The translations under genes were made by a program, and so were the position numbers. Positions 50,064 through 59,520 of a stretch of 64,000 bases of DNA are shown in pieces. Numbering within the stretch: position 1 is the stretch's first letter; every line of letters begins with the position of its first letter. The notes under the pieces are model-generated. The model was not told where the DNA came from. It was given only the letters and a program-made list of their open reading frames with translations, and did no database searches. Source of the stretch: Gemella cuniculi DSM 15828 (GTDB lineage: Bacteria; Bacillota; Bacilli; Staphylococcales; Gemellaceae); assembly GCF_000425665.1 (NCBI RefSeq), contig NZ_KE384431.1, forward strand, positions 94,692-158,691, read 5' to 3'.

Positions 50064-50804
50064 TTAAACCTCTTCTTTTAACCAATCATATCCTTCTTTT
50101 TCTAAACGTAATGCAAGTTCTGGACCACCAGTTTTCACAATTTTCCCATCCATAAGCACATGGACATAGTCAGGAACAATATAGTCTAAGAGACGTTGAT
50201 AATGCGTTATAATGAGACAACCAAAATTTTCCCCACGCATTTTATTAACACCTTTAGATACAATTTTTAAAGCATCAATATCTAAACCAGAATCAATCTC
50301 ATCCAAAATTGCAAATTTTGGTTCTAACATCATCATTTGTAAAATTTCATTACGTTTCTTTTCTCCGCCAGAAAAACCATCATTGACATAACGTTGTGAC
50401 ATTTTCAAATCCATTTCCAGAAATTCCATAGTTTTATCTAACTTTTTTATATATTTCATAAGCGGAATATTATCTTCATTTACAGCATTAATCGCAGATT
50501 TTATAAACTCTGAAGTAGGAACTCCTGGTACCTCAGACGGATATTGCATTGCTAAAAATAATCCAGCACGAGCTCTCTCATCAACTTCCATATCTAAAAC
50601 TTCATCATTATCAAGCAATATACTTCCACCATCAACTTCATATTTAGGATGTCCCATTATAGCAGAAGCCAATGTAGATTTTCCGGCACCATTTGGTCCC
50701 ATAACAGCATGAATTTCTCCTGATTTTATTTCTAAATTTAGTCCTTTTAATATTTTTTTATTATTTATAGATACTTCTAAATCTTTTATATCAAGAACTG
50801 ACAT
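50064..50804 (-). CDS. sufC: SUF ATPase SufC
   Basis: An ABC-type ATPase that drives rearrangement of SufBCD; it is not a transporter. Walker A GPNGAGKSTLASAI (36-49), signature FSGGEKKRNEIL, Walker B PKFAILDEIDSGLD and switch His in IITHYQRLL are present. The 246-residue length is standard. It is the first gene of the operon and has a good promoter 88-116 bases upstream. The start follows GGAGGATTTACA. Confidence 0.97.
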   Translation of the reverse strand: MSVLDIKDLEVSINNKKILKGLNLEIKSGEIHAVMGPNGAGKSTLASAIMGHPKYEVDGGSILLDNDEVLDMEVDERARAGLFLAMQYPSEVPGVPTSEFIKSAINAVNEDNIPLMKYIKKLDKTMEFLEMDLKMSQRYVNDGFSGGEKKRNEILQMMMLEPKFAILDEIDSGLDIDALKIVSKGVNKMRGENFGCLIITHYQRLLDYIVPDYVHVLMDGKIVKTGGPELALRLEKEGYDWLKEEV

Positions 50805-50891
50805 TGTAAATCCTCCATTTTCTATTTATAGCAAGTAACAACATACAATTAAATTTTGTTATTGAGAGCTACTATCTATTAAACTTATTTT

Positions 50892-50920
50892 TATTATAAT
50901 ATGTTTTATTTTATTTATCA
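50892..50920 (-). promoter_or_regulatory. Promoter of the suf operon
   Basis: Minus strand TTGATA (50915-50920), 17-base spacer and TATAAT (50892-50897). No known Fe-S-sensing operator (IscR or SufR type) was recognised near it. Confidence 0.75.
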
Positions 50921-50970
50921 AATTATTGATTTAGTTATAAAAGTTTTATTTTTTATTTTAAATTATTATA

Positions 50971-51027
50971 AATATTGAAAAACTTTTATCATTTTTATAT
51001 CTTTTATAAAAATTGTTTTTCAATATT
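50971..51027. repeat. 13-bp inverted repeat in the divergent suf/ABC gap
   Basis: AATATTGAAAAAC (50971-50983) and GTTTTTCAATATT (51015-51027) are exact complements around a 31-base AT-rich loop. It sits between the suf promoter and the rightward ABC genes. Could be an operator pair or a chance hairpin. The rest of 50921-51187 shows no gene. Confidence 0.5.
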
Positions 51028-51187
51028 AATTTACAATATAAACAAAAAATAATTAATTAATTTAATAACATACACTTAGAGGAACAAGCTTATTTCTTGC
51101 ACATTAGCAATATTTAAATTACACTATAACTAAGAAATTGTTAATTAATGATTTCTAAAACATTAACGAAAGTATGAAAGGTCTCTT

Positions 51188-51928
51188 ATGATTGAATTTA
51201 AAAACATAAAAAAAGTATATTCTGATAAAACGGTTATCTCTGATCAAAATTTTATTATTCATTGTGGTGATTTTTTTGTTCTAGTCGGTTCTAGTGGAAG
51301 CGGAAAAACTACTACGCTTAAAATGTTAAATAGACTTATTGAACCTACTAGTGGAAATATTATTATTGACAACAAAAATATTAAGGAATATTCACTACGT
51401 GAATTGAGATTAAATATGGGATATGTCCTTCAACAAATAGCTCTTTTCCCAAATTTAACAGTAAAAGAAAATATAGAGCTGATTCCAGAAATGAAAAAAT
51501 GGAATAAGAAAGATATACTACCAGAAATAAAAAGTTTATTAAATAAAGTAGGTTTAAATCCTGAAAAATATTTAAATAGATATCCTCATGAATTATCTGG
51601 TGGTGAGCAACAACGGATAGGTATCTTACGTGCAATAATAGGTGAACCTAAATATTTATTAATGGATGAACCTTTCAGTGCTTTGGACCCTATTTCAAAA
51701 AAACAACTTCAAAATTTAATTAAAGAACTTCACAATGAATTAGGTATCACCGTAATATTCGTTACTCATGATGTCAACGAGGCTATCTATTTAGGTGATA
51801 AAATTTGTATTATGGATAAGGGAAGTATTATCCAATTAGATACTCCATATAATATTAAAAATTATCCTTCTAATGAATTCGTAAAAAAATTCTTTTCTTC
51901 CCATAATAAGGAGGTTGTAGATGAATAA
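51188..51928 (+). CDS. Osmoprotectant (betaine/choline) ABC transporter ATPase
   Basis: 246 residues of the OpuCA/ProV family: Walker [15 protein letters not shown] (35-48), Q loop [15 protein letters not shown], signature [15 protein letters not shown], Walker [14 protein letters not shown], switch VTHDVNEA. It lacks the C-terminal CBS tandem of OpuCA, being shorter by about 130 residues, as in streptococcal homologues. It couples by an 8-base overlap to the fused permease gene. The upstream control region is unlike that of its neighbours because this is a rightward island within leftward genes. Choline, betaine or carnitine is the likely substrate class. Confidence 0.92.
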   Translation: MIEFKNIKKVYSDKTVISDQNFIIHCGDFFVLVGSSGSGKTTTLKMLNRLIEPTSGNIIIDNKNIKEYSLRELRLNMGYVLQQIALFPNLTVKENIELIPEMKKWNKKDILPEIKSLLNKVGLNPEKYLNRYPHELSGGEQQRIGILRAIIGEPKYLLMDEPFSALDPISKKQLQNLIKELHNELGITVIFVTHDVNEAIYLGDKICIMDKGSIIQLDTPYNIKNYPSNEFVKKFFSSHNKEVVDE

Positions 51929-53447
51929 TTTTATTTCTGTGCTAATTGATAAAAAGCTAATTGATAAAAAAAATGATTTATTAATAGCTCTTATTGAACA
52001 TTTGAAAATTTCTTTGCTTTCATTACTCATTTCAATTATTATTGCTGTTCCTCTCGGAATAATAATCAATAAACATAAAAAACTTTCAGAATGGATTCTC
52101 CAAATAACTGGAATATTCCAAACTATACCTTCTCTAGCTTTATTAGGATTATTTATTCCTTTTCTTGGAATTGGTGTTGTTCCTGTTATTACTGCACTCA
52201 TTATCTATGCCTTGTTTCCTATTGTACAAAGTACAGTTACAGGTCTTAACAAAATTGATCCTTCTCTAGAAGAGGCGGCAGAAGCATTCGGAATGACTCG
52301 TTTTGAAAAATTAAAAAAATTTGAACTCGCACTTGCTATGCCAGTTATCATTTCAGGAATACGAACAGCTGCTGTTATGATTATAGGTACTGCAACTCTT
52401 GGTGCACTAATTGGTGCTGGAGGTCTTGGTTCATTTATTTTATTAGGGATTGATAGAAATAATAGTGCATTGATATTAATCGGAGCTGTTTCTTCTGCAG
52501 TGCTTGCAATTATTTTTAATCTTTCTATTAAAATTTTAGAGAAAGCTAATATAAAAACAATGTTTATTACCCTTGTTGCATTGATTGTTATTTTAATTTC
52601 CTCTCTTATACCTAATATGATGAATACAAATAAAAAATTAATAATTGCTGGTAAAATTGGTCCTGAGCCAGAAATTATTATAAACATGTATAAAGAACTT
52701 ATTGAAAAAAATAGTGATATAAAAGTGGAATTAAAGCCCAATTTTGGAAAGACTAGTTTTCTGTATCAAGCACTAAAAAATAAAGAAGTGGATATTTATC
52801 CTGAATTTACTGGTACAGTAGCAACTTCTCTACTAAAAGATAAAGAAAATTTAGATGGAAAATCTGACAAAGAAGTTTACAAAATATCTCGTGATAAATT
52901 ATTAACACAGGACAATTTAGCATACCTTTCTCCAATGAAATATCAAAATACATATGCTATTGCAGTAAAAAAAGAATTTGCCGATAAAAATAATCTTGAA
53001 ACTATTGATGATCTGCTTAAAGTGCAAAGTAATTCAACTGCAGGTTTTACTTTGGAATTTAATGACAGACAAGATGGAAATTTGGGTCTTAAAACAAAAT
53101 ATAATTTAAATTTAACCGTAAAAACTATGGAGCCTTCTTTAAGATACCAAGCAATAAACTCAAATGATATCCAAATAACTGATGCATACTCAACAGATAG
53201 TGAACTAAAACAATATAATTTAATTGTATTAAAAGACACTAAACATTTATTCCCACCTTATCAAGGAGCACCACTTCTCCGAGTAGAGACACTTGATAAA
53301 TATCCTGAATTAAAGAATATTTTGAATAAATTAGCTGAGAAAATAACTGAAGAAGAAATGAGCAGTATGAACTATGAAGTAAAAGTAAAAGGTCGTGCAG
53401 CTAGTGATGTTGCACATGAATACTTAGTTAAACACAATTTATTGTAA
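51921..53447 (+). CDS. Osmoprotectant ABC permease fused to its substrate-binding protein
   Basis: 508 residues in two parts. Residues about 20-215 are a BPD permease with six hydrophobic segments and the EAA loop [25 protein letters not shown] split over 100-125. Residues about 240-508 are an OpuAC-type binding domain ([22 protein letters not shown], then [15 protein letters not shown] and [12 protein letters not shown]), held outside by a helix near 210-230. Fusion of ProW-like and ProX-like parts is known in streptococci and others. With the ATPase gene the transporter is complete. Aromatic-cage residues are not obvious from sequence, so the ligand is undecided. Confidence 0.92.
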   Translation: MNNFISVLIDKKLIDKKNDLLIALIEHLKISLLSLLISIIIAVPLGIIINKHKKLSEWILQITGIFQTIPSLALLGLFIPFLGIGVVPVITALIIYALFPIVQSTVTGLNKIDPSLEEAAEAFGMTRFEKLKKFELALAMPVIISGIRTAAVMIIGTATLGALIGAGGLGSFILLGIDRNNSALILIGAVSSAVLAIIFNLSIKILEKANIKTMFITLVALIVILISSLIPNMMNTNKKLIIAGKIGPEPEIIINMYKELIEKNSDIKVELKPNFGKTSFLYQALKNKEVDIYPEFTGTVATSLLKDKENLDGKSDKEVYKISRDKLLTQDNLAYLSPMKYQNTYAIAVKKEFADKNNLETIDDLLKVQSNSTAGFTLEFNDRQDGNLGLKTKYNLNLTVKTMEPSLRYQAINSNDIQITDAYSTDSELKQYNLIVLKDTKHLFPPYQGAPLLRVETLDKYPELKNILNKLAEKITEEEMSSMNYEVKVKGRAASDVAHEYLVKHNLL

Positions 53448-53543
53448 TTTTAAAATTTTAATAATAAATTATTTAATGTGCATATACTAACAAGAGAGAT
53501 TTAATATAAAATAAATACACTTTATTAGTAAACTATAAATAAA

Positions 53544-53583
53544 GAAGAGACTATATAAAATTAAGATTTTATATAGTCTCTTC
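53544..53583 (+). terminator. Terminator after the ABC transporter operon
   Basis: An 18-bp perfect stem, GAAGAGACTATATAAAAT with its complement, four-base loop TAAG. No T tract follows on the plus strand, so it may act mainly as an RNA 3' end stabiliser. Confidence 0.7.
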
Positions 53584-53648
53584 TCACATAAGTTTATTAT
53601 ATTGTTAGACTTCAAGTAGTATAAAGTTTTTTTTAAGAAATTATCATT

Positions 53649-53732
53649 TTAACGAACAAAGCGAAATACAAAACTATTTAAAACTCCGAATCGTTTAAAA
53701 TATATCCAGTCCATTACTTTTGTTTTGAACAT
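53649..53732 (-). CDS. Possible 27-residue basic peptide
   Basis: Directly after the C39-like peptidase gene on the same strand is a frame ATG-Phe-Lys-Thr encoding MFKTKVMDWIYFKRFGVLNS and ending FVFRFVR. In-frame GTG at 53759 would add VNGSKIWNF. The composition (aromatic and basic) is not random-looking, and GGA stands six bases before the ATG, but I know no family. It could be the tail of a decayed gene. Confidence 0.3.
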   Translation of the reverse strand: MFKTKVMDWIYFKRFGVLNSFVFRFVR

Positions 53733-53768
53733 AAAATTCCAAATTTTTGAACCATTCACTTTTTTAAT

Positions 53769-54659
53769 TTATTTCAAAAATTCCCACATTGCGACTATTT
53801 CGGTTTTCAACTCATCATATGTCCATTTTTTTAAAGTTCTTGTATAACTATTTGGATCATTTATTATATAATTTCCTTCAGAATCTTTTTCTGATATTAA
53901 AATTATATGTCCTACCGTTGTAAATTTCCCTGGATGAACGGATGTTATTATTGGATTCCCTTTTTCCAAGACCTTATCTATAGCATTTTTATTCAACTTA
54001 ACTCCTTGAGCTTTCACCCCATATTCTTTAGCAATAAATTCAAAAAAATTCCAACTTGTTCCAGCAGGAGTAAAATATCCATTAGCATTTTCTATTTCTG
54101 CAATTTTGCGTGGAGTTATAGTTTCATCATTTAATATTCCACCTAAAGCCATTGCTATACTTGTTGGTCCACAACCACCAATAGCTATACTACTATTTTC
54201 TCCTAACCTATCATATGCCCATCTTTTATCCCATTGAAGATAGTATGGATATTTTCGTTTTAATTCTGCAGTTTCTCCATATTCAAAAGAAGTTTCTTCT
54301 CTGAATAAATATCCTAAAATATATTGGGTTGCATCTTTGTTATTTGCTAAAAGCACTTGTTGTGATTTTGGTAAATTATCCTTTTGTAAATAAATTAATT
54401 GCCCCACCAAATTGTTACTACCATATTCAAATAAATTTCTATCAACACCTTTATCATCAGTAATAAATGGAGAAGGTTGTTTAACGCCACGAATATCATC
54501 CCTAACCTTAATAGTATTCTCTTTTTTTTGTAATGATATCTCTTCATTATTTCTATTATTACTAAATAATTTTATTGAATCACTTTTTATCAGATACAAA
54601 ATAGATGTACCAAATACCAAACATATTATTATAAAAATTTCTATATACTTTCTTTTCAT
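53769..54659 (-). CDS. Membrane-anchored C39-like cysteine peptidase
   Basis: 296 residues: an N-terminal membrane segment (about 6-24), a spacer, and a Peptidase_C39_2 papain-like domain from about 138. YYLQWDKRWAYDRLG opens the domain, C163 in IGGCGPTSIAMALGG is the nucleophile, H251 in TVGHIILIS the base, and D268 in IINDPN the third residue. The domain should lie outside the cell. Relatives process or degrade peptides or crosslinks in the wall; no linked bacteriocin exporter is present, so lantibiotic maturation is unlikely. It follows the EamA gene and stands alone on its transcript end. Confidence 0.87.
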   Translation of the reverse strand: MKRKYIEIFIIICLVFGTSILYLIKSDSIKLFSNNRNNEEISLQKKENTIKVRDDIRGVKQPSPFITDDKGVDRNLFEYGSNNLVGQLIYLQKDNLPKSQQVLLANNKDATQYILGYLFREETSFEYGETAELKRKYPYYLQWDKRWAYDRLGENSSIAIGGCGPTSIAMALGGILNDETITPRKIAEIENANGYFTPAGTSWNFFEFIAKEYGVKAQGVKLNKNAIDKVLEKGNPIITSVHPGKFTTVGHIILISEKDSEGNYIINDPNSYTRTLKKWTYDELKTEIVAMWEFLK

Positions 54660-54678
54660 TTATACCCTCTTTAAAATT

Positions 54679-55542
54679 TTATTTTGACTTAAATACTAAA
54701 ACAACACCTACTGAAATTACAATTATATATCCTATTAAACTATAAATATCAGGAATCTCTCCCAAAAATAAAAAACCTAATATTCCAGAAAATATAACCT
54801 GAGAATAATCAAATGCTGCAATATTTTTCGCTGCGGCATATCTATATGCAAACGTTACTCCAAATTGTCCTAATGATGCGCTTACTCCAGCAAGAAGTAA
54901 CATAATTACTTGATATAAATTCATCACGTGATAATCAAAAATCAAATATGGAAATAACATTAATGTTGAAGATACTGAAAAGAAAAATATAATAAATTCA
55001 CCTGAAATTTCTTTTTTTCCTAAATAACGCACACAAGTGTAGGCTATCCCCGTACTTAATGCCGCCATTAATGCTGCCATTGCACCTTTGCTTATTAATC
55101 CCGTAGTACTAGGTTTAATTATAAACAACACACCCACAAATGCAATGACCAATGCAAGAATCTGAAAACTTGTCATTTTTTCTTTGAACACAAAATATGA
55201 TAGTACTAAAATTATAAATGGTGATAATTTTTGAATTAATGAAGCATCTGCCAAATTAATATGACTTAATGCATAGAAATTAAAAACAAGTCCTATTGTC
55301 CCAAAAATGGAACGTGTTACTAAAGCAATCCATTCTGGAGTATCTTTAGGCATTTTTATATTAAAACGATGCTTCCACAAAGGAACTACCGCTATAAGTG
55401 CTGCAATTAAATTTCTAAAAACTCCTTTTTGCATTGATGGTAAATCACCAGATAATCGTACGAAAAGTCCCATAAGTGCGAACCCTAATCCCGCCATAAC
55501 AATACAAAATATTCCCATCAAAATATTATTTTTACTTTCCAT
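54679..55542 (-). CDS. EamA/DMT-family transporter
   Basis: 287 residues with ten hydrophobic segments arranged as two EamA repeats (about 1-135 and 150-287). PSMQKGVFRNLIAALIAV and SHINLADASLIQKLSPFIILVLSYFVFKE are typical blocks of the drug/metabolite exporter superfamily. Substrate unknown. ATG at 55542 (MESKNNIL) follows TTGGAG and overlaps the glycerate kinase stop by 11 bases, so the two are coupled; the 33-base longer frame has no ribosome binding site. Export of glycerate or a related acid is only a guess from the neighbour. Confidence 0.88.
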   Translation of the reverse strand: MESKNNILMGIFCIVMAGLGFALMGLFVRLSGDLPSMQKGVFRNLIAALIAVVPLWKHRFNIKMPKDTPEWIALVTRSIFGTIGLVFNFYALSHINLADASLIQKLSPFIILVLSYFVFKEKMTSFQILALVIAFVGVLFIIKPSTTGLISKGAMAALMAALSTGIAYTCVRYLGKKEISGEFIIFFFSVSSTLMLFPYLIFDYHVMNLYQVIMLLLAGVSASLGQFGVTFAYRYAAAKNIAAFDYSQVIFSGILGFLFLGEIPDIYSLIGYIIVISVGVVLVFKSK

Positions 55543-56674
55543 AATTGAACTCCAATAACGAAATAATTTGTTCAACAGTTTTTTCTAAATTTCTAGTAGC
55601 AACTTCTTTTTTTAATGCTCTATCTATAGTAATGACTCCACGCTGAATTGAAAATGAAGCATCTATTACTCTTTTATATCTCAACTTTTCTATCTCAGCA
55701 TCATCAATACTTCCCGCCAAAAAAACTACTTTTTTATTGTATTTTTTAGCAATTTTTGCAATCTCTATCGGTGCTTTCCCCATAAAACTCTGTTTGTCTA
55801 ACTTTCCTTCTCCTGTTATCAATATGTCTGTATTTTTTATTTTGTTACTTAAATCAAGATAATTAATCATGAAATCAGAACCACCTACTAATTTGGCATT
55901 AAAAAAACTTAAAAAAGCAAAACCTAATCCTCCAGCAGCACCACTTCCCTTATTTTTCGAATAATCTTTTTGGTATTTTTCAAAAACCAAATTTGAAAAT
56001 TTTTCCACATAACTATCAACTTTACGAAAATCTTTTTTTAACAATCCTTTTTGTTCAGAAAAAATATATGTAGTTCCATTTTCTCCGTACAGTGGATTGC
56101 TAACATCACAAATAAGTGTAAATTTTGCTTCTTTTGATCTTAAATTTTTCAAAGTATCATCAATTTTTACTATCCTTTTTAAATCACTAATACCAGTCGA
56201 ACAAAGTTTATTATCTTTATCATAAAATTTAAATCCTAATGCACTAAGCATTCCTATTCCGCAATCATTAGTTGCACTTCCCCCTAAACCTATAATAAAA
56301 TGAACTATACCTTTATTTAATAGTGAATTAATCAAAATCCCTAAACCTTCAGTACTCGCTTTATATGGATTCCTTTGGTGTTTCTTCAAATTTTTTATTC
56401 CTACGATCTCTGCTATTTCTATTACTGCTTCTTTTTTTTCAAAATTTACTAAATATTTTGCATTTATTTTTTCATTATTAGCATTTATAGTTTCAAAAGT
56501 TTTTTTAGAAAAATTTTTGAAAATATCTAAAAAACCATCTCCACCATCTGCAATAATTTCTCTATGCACCAGTATATCAGTATTAATATCTTTAATCTTA
56601 TTAGAAATAATTTTAGAAAGTTCTTTGGAATCTAAACAGCCTTTAAACTCATTCATAGCTACCATTATTTTCAC
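55532..56674 (-). CDS. Glycerate kinase (type II, GlxK/GarK family)
   Basis: Phosphorylates glycerate, usually to 2-phosphoglycerate. The N-terminus KIMVAMNEFKGCLDSKELSKII, the segment IIADGGDGFLD, FIIGLGGSATNDCGIGMLSALG and KGSGAAGGLGFAFLSFFNAK are the family signatures; LITGEGKLDKQSFMGKAP is the nucleotide region. Length 380 is complete. No other glycerate or glyoxylate gene is nearby apart from the coupled EamA transporter. Promoter and any leader must lie in the 56675-57140 gap; that gap is highly structured (see the ncRNA entry). Confidence 0.95.
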   Translation of the reverse strand: MKIMVAMNEFKGCLDSKELSKIISNKIKDINTDILVHREIIADGGDGFLDIFKNFSKKTFETINANNEKINAKYLVNFEKKEAVIEIAEIVGIKNLKKHQRNPYKASTEGLGILINSLLNKGIVHFIIGLGGSATNDCGIGMLSALGFKFYDKDNKLCSTGISDLKRIVKIDDTLKNLRSKEAKFTLICDVSNPLYGENGTTYIFSEQKGLLKKDFRKVDSYVEKFSNLVFEKYQKDYSKNKGSGAAGGLGFAFLSFFNAKLVGGSDFMINYLDLSNKIKNTDILITGEGKLDKQSFMGKAPIEIAKIAKKYNKKVVFLAGSIDDAEIEKLRYKRVIDASFSIQRGVITIDRALKKEVATRNLEKTVEQIISLLEFNYGK

Positions 56675-56844
56675 TGTTTATCCCCCCTTTTTAATTATAA
56701 TCTTCTGATGACTATTATCTAAATTTCAAATAGAAATAATCATATTACAATTTATATTTTATCATCATTTATTAAAATTTTAAAGATTGTAAATCTTAAT
56801 TATTTTATGAAAACATTTTTATTTGCTAAAATTTACACAAATAC

Positions 56845-56873
56845 TTTAAATTTCTTTCTTTTTTTAGTATAAT
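56845..56873 (+). promoter_or_regulatory. Possible rightward promoter of the structured RNA
   Basis: A perfect TATAAT at 56868-56873 with TTTAAA at 56845-56850, 17-base spacer. The -35 is weak, but TTTTTTTAGTATAAT is well placed for transcription to begin near 56880, just before the base-paired region. Confidence 0.5.
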
Positions 56874-56879
56874 AATTAT

Positions 56880-57176
56880 GTAAAGTAAAATAAATTTCTA
56901 CTTATCTTGGGCATTTTTTGAACGAAGATTCATTATCGGGAAATACCCTTTCTTTACTTAGAAAGTTGCAATCTCTCAATACAGTTGTAATCATCTGAAC
57001 TACATTAACAAACTACTTTTAGTTTTACAAATTATCAGTAATCCTCATGTTTGTGCCAGTAAACATGTAGTTTAAATAATATATTAACTAATCGATATTT
57101 CCCGGAAGCCCAATCCTATGTTAATATAATTACTGTATAAAAGCCACAAAAGTTTACCCCTAAACTTTTGTGGCTT
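56880..57176 (+). ncRNA. Candidate structured RNA, possibly 6S-like
   Basis: No gene fits this 300-base stretch, yet it holds many long-range complements: TTGGGC 56907-56912 with GCCCAA 57108-57113; CGGGAAATA 56937-56945 with TATTTCCCG 57096-57104; AACTACAT 56998-57005 with ATGTAGTT 57065-57072; local CTTTC/GAAAG, AAACTA/TAGTTT and CATGTTT/AAACATG hairpins. The 24-base single-stranded side of the first bulge (56913-56936) contains TTTTTTGAACGAAG, similar to the pRNA template of B. subtilis 6S-1 as I remember it. A promoter-like TATAAT precedes and a 16-bp terminator ends it. It could instead be the leftward leader of glycerate kinase, since helices read on both strands. Confidence 0.45.
57141..57176. 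terminator. Bidirectional terminator
   Basis: AAGCCACAAAAGTTTA and TAAACTTTTGTGGCTT form a 16-bp perfect stem with loop CCCC. It ends the leftward ispA operon (18 bases after the ispA stop) and would also end a rightward RNA, with TATTTCT following. Confidence 0.88.
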
Positions 57177-57194
57177 ATTTCTATAAAAACTTAT

Positions 57195-58061
57195 CTACTT
57201 ATCTCTTTGCAGCAAATAGTTTGCATAATCTTTTAATAAATCATTTTCTAATTTTTTTGCAATATCTATCGCTACTTTCGTATGATTTTTTAGTAATTTT
57301 TCACATTCTTCTACACCATAAAAACTAAGATAAGTAATCATACCTTCGTCACTAGGCAGTTTTCCTATCTTTTCAAATTTACCATAATAATCTAATATAT
57401 CATCTTTAATTTGGTAGGCTACTCCTAATTCTTTTCCAAAATTTTTGATCAGATCGTACTCTGAATTTTTTCCTGCAATTAAACATGCAAAACTAAGTGG
57501 TAGCTCTATAAGACGTCCTGTTTTTAAACTATGCATTCTTTTTAAGTACTCTGCATTAACTTTGAAATCTTTTTGTTTAACATCATAAATTTGTCCAGCA
57601 ATCATCCCCATCGCTCCTGAATAATTAGCTAACTGTTTTATTAATTTTATTTTTAGATCATTATTAACATTAGCATCACTCAAAACTTCAAAAGTTAATG
57701 TCAACATTGCATCACCAGTTAAAACCGCAACATCTTGTCCATATACATTATGATTAGTAAGTTTACCCCAACGATAATCATCATTATCCATTTCAGGAAG
57801 ATCATCATGTACTAACGAATATGTGTGAACAAGTTCTATGGCTAATGCTATATCAAAAAATTTATTAAAATCAATATTATAAAATTTTAACAAATATAAA
57901 AATGATAATGGACGAATTTTTTTCCCATCATTAACTAAGGAATAAATAATAGAATTTTTTAGTAGTGTAGGAATTTCTAATTTTTCTATGTAATTCTTAG
58001 CAAAAATATTCAATTTGTTCTTATTTTCATTTACAAATAATTCGAAACTATTCATCTTCAT
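57195..58061 (-). CDS. ispA: Geranylgeranyl/farnesyl diphosphate synthase
   Basis: A trans-prenyltransferase making C15 (or C20) diphosphate for menaquinone, undecaprenol and related lipids. First Asp-rich motif: LVHDDLPEMDNDD; second: YQIKDDILDYYG. GKKIRPLSFLYLL is the first conserved block, and KTGRLIELPL the fourth. The 288-residue length is normal. ATG at 58061 follows GAGGA and overlaps xseB by 14 bases; ATG 58055 is an alternative. The chain-length pattern before the first motif (LVHTYSLVHDDLP) fits the FPP type of Firmicutes. Confidence 0.94.
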   Translation of the reverse strand: MKMNSFELFVNENKNKLNIFAKNYIEKLEIPTLLKNSIIYSLVNDGKKIRPLSFLYLLKFYNIDFNKFFDIALAIELVHTYSLVHDDLPEMDNDDYRWGKLTNHNVYGQDVAVLTGDAMLTLTFEVLSDANVNNDLKIKLIKQLANYSGAMGMIAGQIYDVKQKDFKVNAEYLKRMHSLKTGRLIELPLSFACLIAGKNSEYDLIKNFGKELGVAYQIKDDILDYYGKFEKIGKLPSDEGMITYLSFYGVEECEKLLKNHTKVAIDIAKKLENDLLKDYANYLLQRDK

Positions 58062-58248
58062 TAAAGTCCTCTGCTAATTTTGCAACTTCTTTTTCTGCAT
58101 TTTCAATTATATTATTACACTTTTTTATAATTTCTATTCCCTGTTTATATTTTTCCAAAGAATCTTCCAATGATAAATTTCCTGCCTCAAGATCTGCTAC
58201 TATTTTTTCTAAATTAACTAGATTAGTTTCAAAATTTTCTTTTCCCAT
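58048..58248 (-). CDS. xseB: Exodeoxyribonuclease VII small subunit
   Basis: 66 residues, mostly two helices: ENFETNLVNLEKIVADLEAG, then LSLEDSLEKYKQGIEIIKKC, the XseB signature. It binds the large subunit in several copies to form exonuclease VII, which cuts single-stranded DNA from both ends. It overlaps xseA by one base (TAATG-type junction) and ispA by 14 bases. An acidic C-terminal tail is common. Confidence 0.96.
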   Translation of the reverse strand: MGKENFETNLVNLEKIVADLEAGNLSLEDSLEKYKQGIEIIKKCNNIIENAEKEVAKLAEDFNEDE

Positions 58249-59507
58249 TATTTAACTCCTTCTTTAAAAACTTTATTAACTTCACATTCCAATATACCAT
58301 CTATTAGACGAATTGCTACATTATCATTAGCTTTCACTTCTTCTACTGAAGTAATTTTTTTATTTTCTAAAAATGAAATCGAGTAACCTTTTTTTAGGAT
58401 ATTTATTGGTGAATTAGCTTCTAATTTTTCAATTTTCTTCGAAAAATTTTCTTTATAATTTTCCAAAATCTTTATATTGATAAATTTATTTTTACTTAAA
58501 TAAAAATGTGTTTTTTTATCTTTAACAATAGTAGTTAAGCCTCTAGTTAATTCTTTTTCTAAAAGTGAAATTTTCTTTTTATAGTTAATATAAATAGTTG
58601 CATAATTTTTTAAATATGGATTATTAGAATTTTTTAAAACCCTATTTTTATAATTTTGTACCAAAAAATTAATATTATTATTTAACTTATCATAGTTAAA
58701 ATTAAGTCTATTTTTTATATCTATTATATTTGGAGTTGCAATTTCTGCAGCCGCCGTCGGAGTAGAGGCTCTTCTGTCAGAAACAAAATCGACTAAAGTA
58801 GTATCCGTTTCATGGCCAACTCCTGTAATAATTGGTGTATTACATTTAAATACTGCTCTTGCTACCTCTTCTGTATTAAAACTCCAAAGGTCTTCTATTG
58901 AACCTCCACCACGTGCTAAAATTATAACATCATTATCTTCACTATCTGCTAAGTTTATATTTTCAACAATATCTTGAACAGAATTTTCACCTTGAACTAA
59001 GGTAGAATAAATATTTATATTAGCAATAGGAAATCTTCTTTGAATAGTTTTTTTTATATCTTGAATTGCTGCACCTGTTTTAGCAGTTACAACCGCAATG
59101 TTTTGGCTAAATCTTGGAATTTCTTTCTTGTATATTAAAGAAAATAGTCCTTCATTTTCCAATTTTTCTTTTAGTTCTAAAAATTTCTGATACAATTCGC
59201 CAATTTTATCTTTTTTCATGTCTACTACTAAAAGGTTATGTTCACCTCTAGGAAAGTAAAAATTAATTTTTGATTTTATAAGAACTGTATCTCCATCTTT
59301 AAATTCTAAATTTTTTGCCCCAAACCAAACAGCATTTATTCTTGTATTCTCATCTTTTATAGAAAAATAAATATTATTATTGCTATGTAATTTAAAGTTA
59401 GAAATTTCACCCCTTATATATATCTCACTCAAATATGGATCAAGTACAAATTTCTTTTCTATATATTTATTTAGTGCTGTAACTGTCAAATATATTCTTT
59501 CTTCCAC
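58248..59507 (-). CDS. xseA: Exodeoxyribonuclease VII large subunit
   Basis: N-terminal OB domain (about 1-100, YIRGEISNFKLHSNNNIYFSIKD) and catalytic domain with IAVVTAKTGAAIQDI, ARGGGSIEDLWSFNTEEVARA and GVGHETDTTLVDFVSDRRASTPTAAAE blocks (each shown in part), followed by a long coiled coil. Length 419 is a little short of the usual 440-450 but complete. It lies 13 bases after nusB. folD, which sits between nusB and xseA in B. subtilis, is missing here. Confidence 0.96.
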   Translation of the reverse strand: MEERIYLTVTALNKYIEKKFVLDPYLSEIYIRGEISNFKLHSNNNIYFSIKDENTRINAVWFGAKNLEFKDGDTVLIKSKINFYFPRGEHNLLVVDMKKDKIGELYQKFLELKEKLENEGLFSLIYKKEIPRFSQNIAVVTAKTGAAIQDIKKTIQRRFPIANINIYSTLVQGENSVQDIVENINLADSEDNDVIILARGGGSIEDLWSFNTEEVARAVFKCNTPIITGVGHETDTTLVDFVSDRRASTPTAAAEIATPNIIDIKNRLNFNYDKLNNNINFLVQNYKNRVLKNSNNPYLKNYATIYINYKKKISLLEKELTRGLTTIVKDKKTHFYLSKNKFINIKILENYKENFSKKIEKLEANSPINILKKGYSISFLENKKITSVEEVKANDNVAIRLIDGILECEVNKVFKEGVK

Positions 59508-59520
59508 TAAATTTTACCTC

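Noticed and set aside
50805-51187. Riboswitch before the osmoprotectant ABC genes
   Set aside because: Only one AT-rich 13-bp inverted repeat is visible and it lies far from the start codon; no known consensus is seen.
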